Of a DNA stretch of 64,000 nt, positions 63,287 through 64,000 are shown piece after piece. The stretch's first letter is position 1. Each line of letters opens with the position of its first letter. The notes beneath the pieces were generated by a model. The model ran no database searches. It was not told where the DNA came from and saw only the letters and a list, made by a program, of their open reading frames with translations. The position numbers and the translations under genes were made by a program. Source of the DNA: VRUE01 sp963805475 (GTDB lineage: Bacteria; Actinomycetota; Thermoleophilia; Solirubrobacterales; 70-9); NCBI GenBank assembly GCA_963805475.1, contig CAWDUO010000008.1:62001-126000 (forward strand). The letters run 5' to 3'.

Positions 63287-64000
63287 TCAGCCAAGCCTGG
63301 CGTCGATCGCCATCGCGCCGAAGAGCAGCGCCAGGTAGGCGAGCGAGAAGAGGTAGGTGCGCAACGCCCAGCGGCGGTTGGCGCTGCGCAGCAGGCGCAC
63401 GGCGCAGTAGATGAAGCCGGCGCCGAGCGCCATCGAGGGAAACAGGTAGGCGAGCCCGAAGCCGCCGGCGCAGAAGGGCAGCTGCGTGACCGCGTAGAGA
63501 AGCACGGTGTAGAGGAGGATCTGGCGCCGCGTCTCGTCCTCGCCGCGCACGACCGGCAGCATCGGCACTCCCGCCTTGGCGTACTCGTCCTTCATCAGCA
63601 GCGAGAGCGCCCAGAAGTGCGGCGGGGTCCAGAAGAAGACGATCGCGAAGAGGAAGAGGGCGGTGCCGCTGAGCCCGCCGGTGACCGCCGCCCAGGCGAC
63701 CAGCGGCGGCATCGCGCCGGCGGCGCCTCCGATCACGATGTTCTGCGGCGTAGTGCGCTTCAGCCAGAGCGTGTAGACGAAGACGTAGCCGGCGAAGCCG
63801 GCGAGCGAGAGGGTCGCGGCGAGCGGGTTGACGGCGCTCGCCAGCAGGGCGAAGGAGCAGAGCTCGAGCAGGGCGCCGAAGCCGATCGCGGCGCGCGCCG
63901 AGATCCGCCCGGCGGCCACCGGGCGGTCGGCGGTGCGGGCCATCGTGCGGTCGATGTCGCGGTCGACGGCGTGGTTGACGGCGCCGGCGCCGCCGGCCGA
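63287..64000 (-). CDS. ctaB: Protoheme IX farnesyltransferase (heme O synthase), 5' end missing
   Basis: A UbiA-family prenyltransferase that makes haem O. The frame is open to the window edge. The first visible residues contain the metal-diphosphate motif NHAVDRDIDRTMARTADRP, followed by several membrane helices, TPQNIVIGGAAGAMPPLVAWAA, and the second Asp-containing loop HFWALSLLMKDEYAKAGVPMLPV. About 238 residues are visible; roughly 50-80 N-terminal residues lie beyond 64000. It completes the ctaA/ctaB pair for haem A. Confidence 0.95.
   Translation of the reverse strand, partial: SAGGAGAVNHAVDRDIDRTMARTADRPVAAGRISARAAIGFGALLELCSFALLASAVNPLAATLSLAGFAGYVFVYTLWLKRTTPQNIVIGGAAGAMPPLVAWAAVTGGLSGTALFLFAIVFFWTPPHFWALSLLMKDEYAKAGVPMLPVVRGEDETRRQILLYTVLLYAVTQLPFCAGGFGLAYLFPSMALGAGFIYCAVRLLRSANRRWALRTYLFSLAYLALLFGAMAIDARLG

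Overview
The window is about 64 kb of very GC-rich, densely packed bacterial DNA with no rRNA or tRNA gene, no classical insertion sequence and no CRISPR array. Gene content points to an actinobacterium, most likely of the Thermoleophilia/Solirubrobacterales lineage. The evidence is a CysO-CysM-Mec cysteine pathway, a GuaB3-type IMP dehydrogenase paralogue, an actinobacterial-style cytochrome oxidase cluster, an Rrf2-controlled SUF system and many apparently leaderless genes. The lineage below phylum is inference, not shown by a marker. No gap between genes exceeds about 200 bp.

Layout. 1-947 is the end of ispH. 1-9 kb holds two SUF iron-sulfur operons, Rieske-sufB-sufD and rrf2-sufC-sufS-sufU. 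They are separated by a secreted esterase and share an operator that overlaps both -10 boxes. 9-13 kb holds htpX and the thiocarboxylate cysteine cluster moeZ-cysO-cysM-mec. 13-21 kb holds unknown genes, a hydantoinase/oxoprolinase pair (hyuA-hyuB), nadB and a GT4 glycosyltransferase. 21-24 kb holds a Flp-type pilin, rph, rdgB and a cation-efflux gene. 24-28 kb holds a Roadblock gene and the tldD-pmbA protease pair. 28-34 kb holds HU, LysM, a D,D-carboxypeptidase, a PfkB kinase, guaB3 and guaA. 34-38 kb holds copper/thiol maturation genes (TlpA-like, SCO, CtaG, DsbA-like) and an M23 peptidase. 38-49 kb holds rplM-rpsI-glmM-glmS, a DUF3352 lipoprotein, nnr, a CBS gene, alr, a CCA/poly(A) nucleotidyltransferase and infA. 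49-56 kb holds a DrrAB-like ABC exporter, an amidase with a possible small partner, and a second GT4. 56-64 kb holds the aa3-type oxidase genes coxB-coxA-usp-coxC, ctaA, a diheme cytochrome c, small oxidase-associated membrane proteins and ctaB, which runs off the end.

The most unusual content is a dense population of short palindromic repeats, at least 21 copies in several families. Within a family the core is conserved while the outer arms differ from copy to copy, yet stay complementary. Several sit inside genes as in-frame insertions (hyuB, pmbA, glmM, a GT4 gene). Others rewrite a C-terminus (hyuA, the Roadblock gene) or supply the Shine-Dalgarno sequence of the next gene (tldD, hyuB). 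This resembles in principle the protein-coding palindromic elements of Rickettsia, but I do not recognise these families.

Four otherwise well-conserved genes (sufD, sufC, the CCA nucleotidyltransferase and a TlpA-like thioredoxin) each carry one single-base frameshift. Several of these genes should be essential, so base-calling or assembly error is the simplest explanation.
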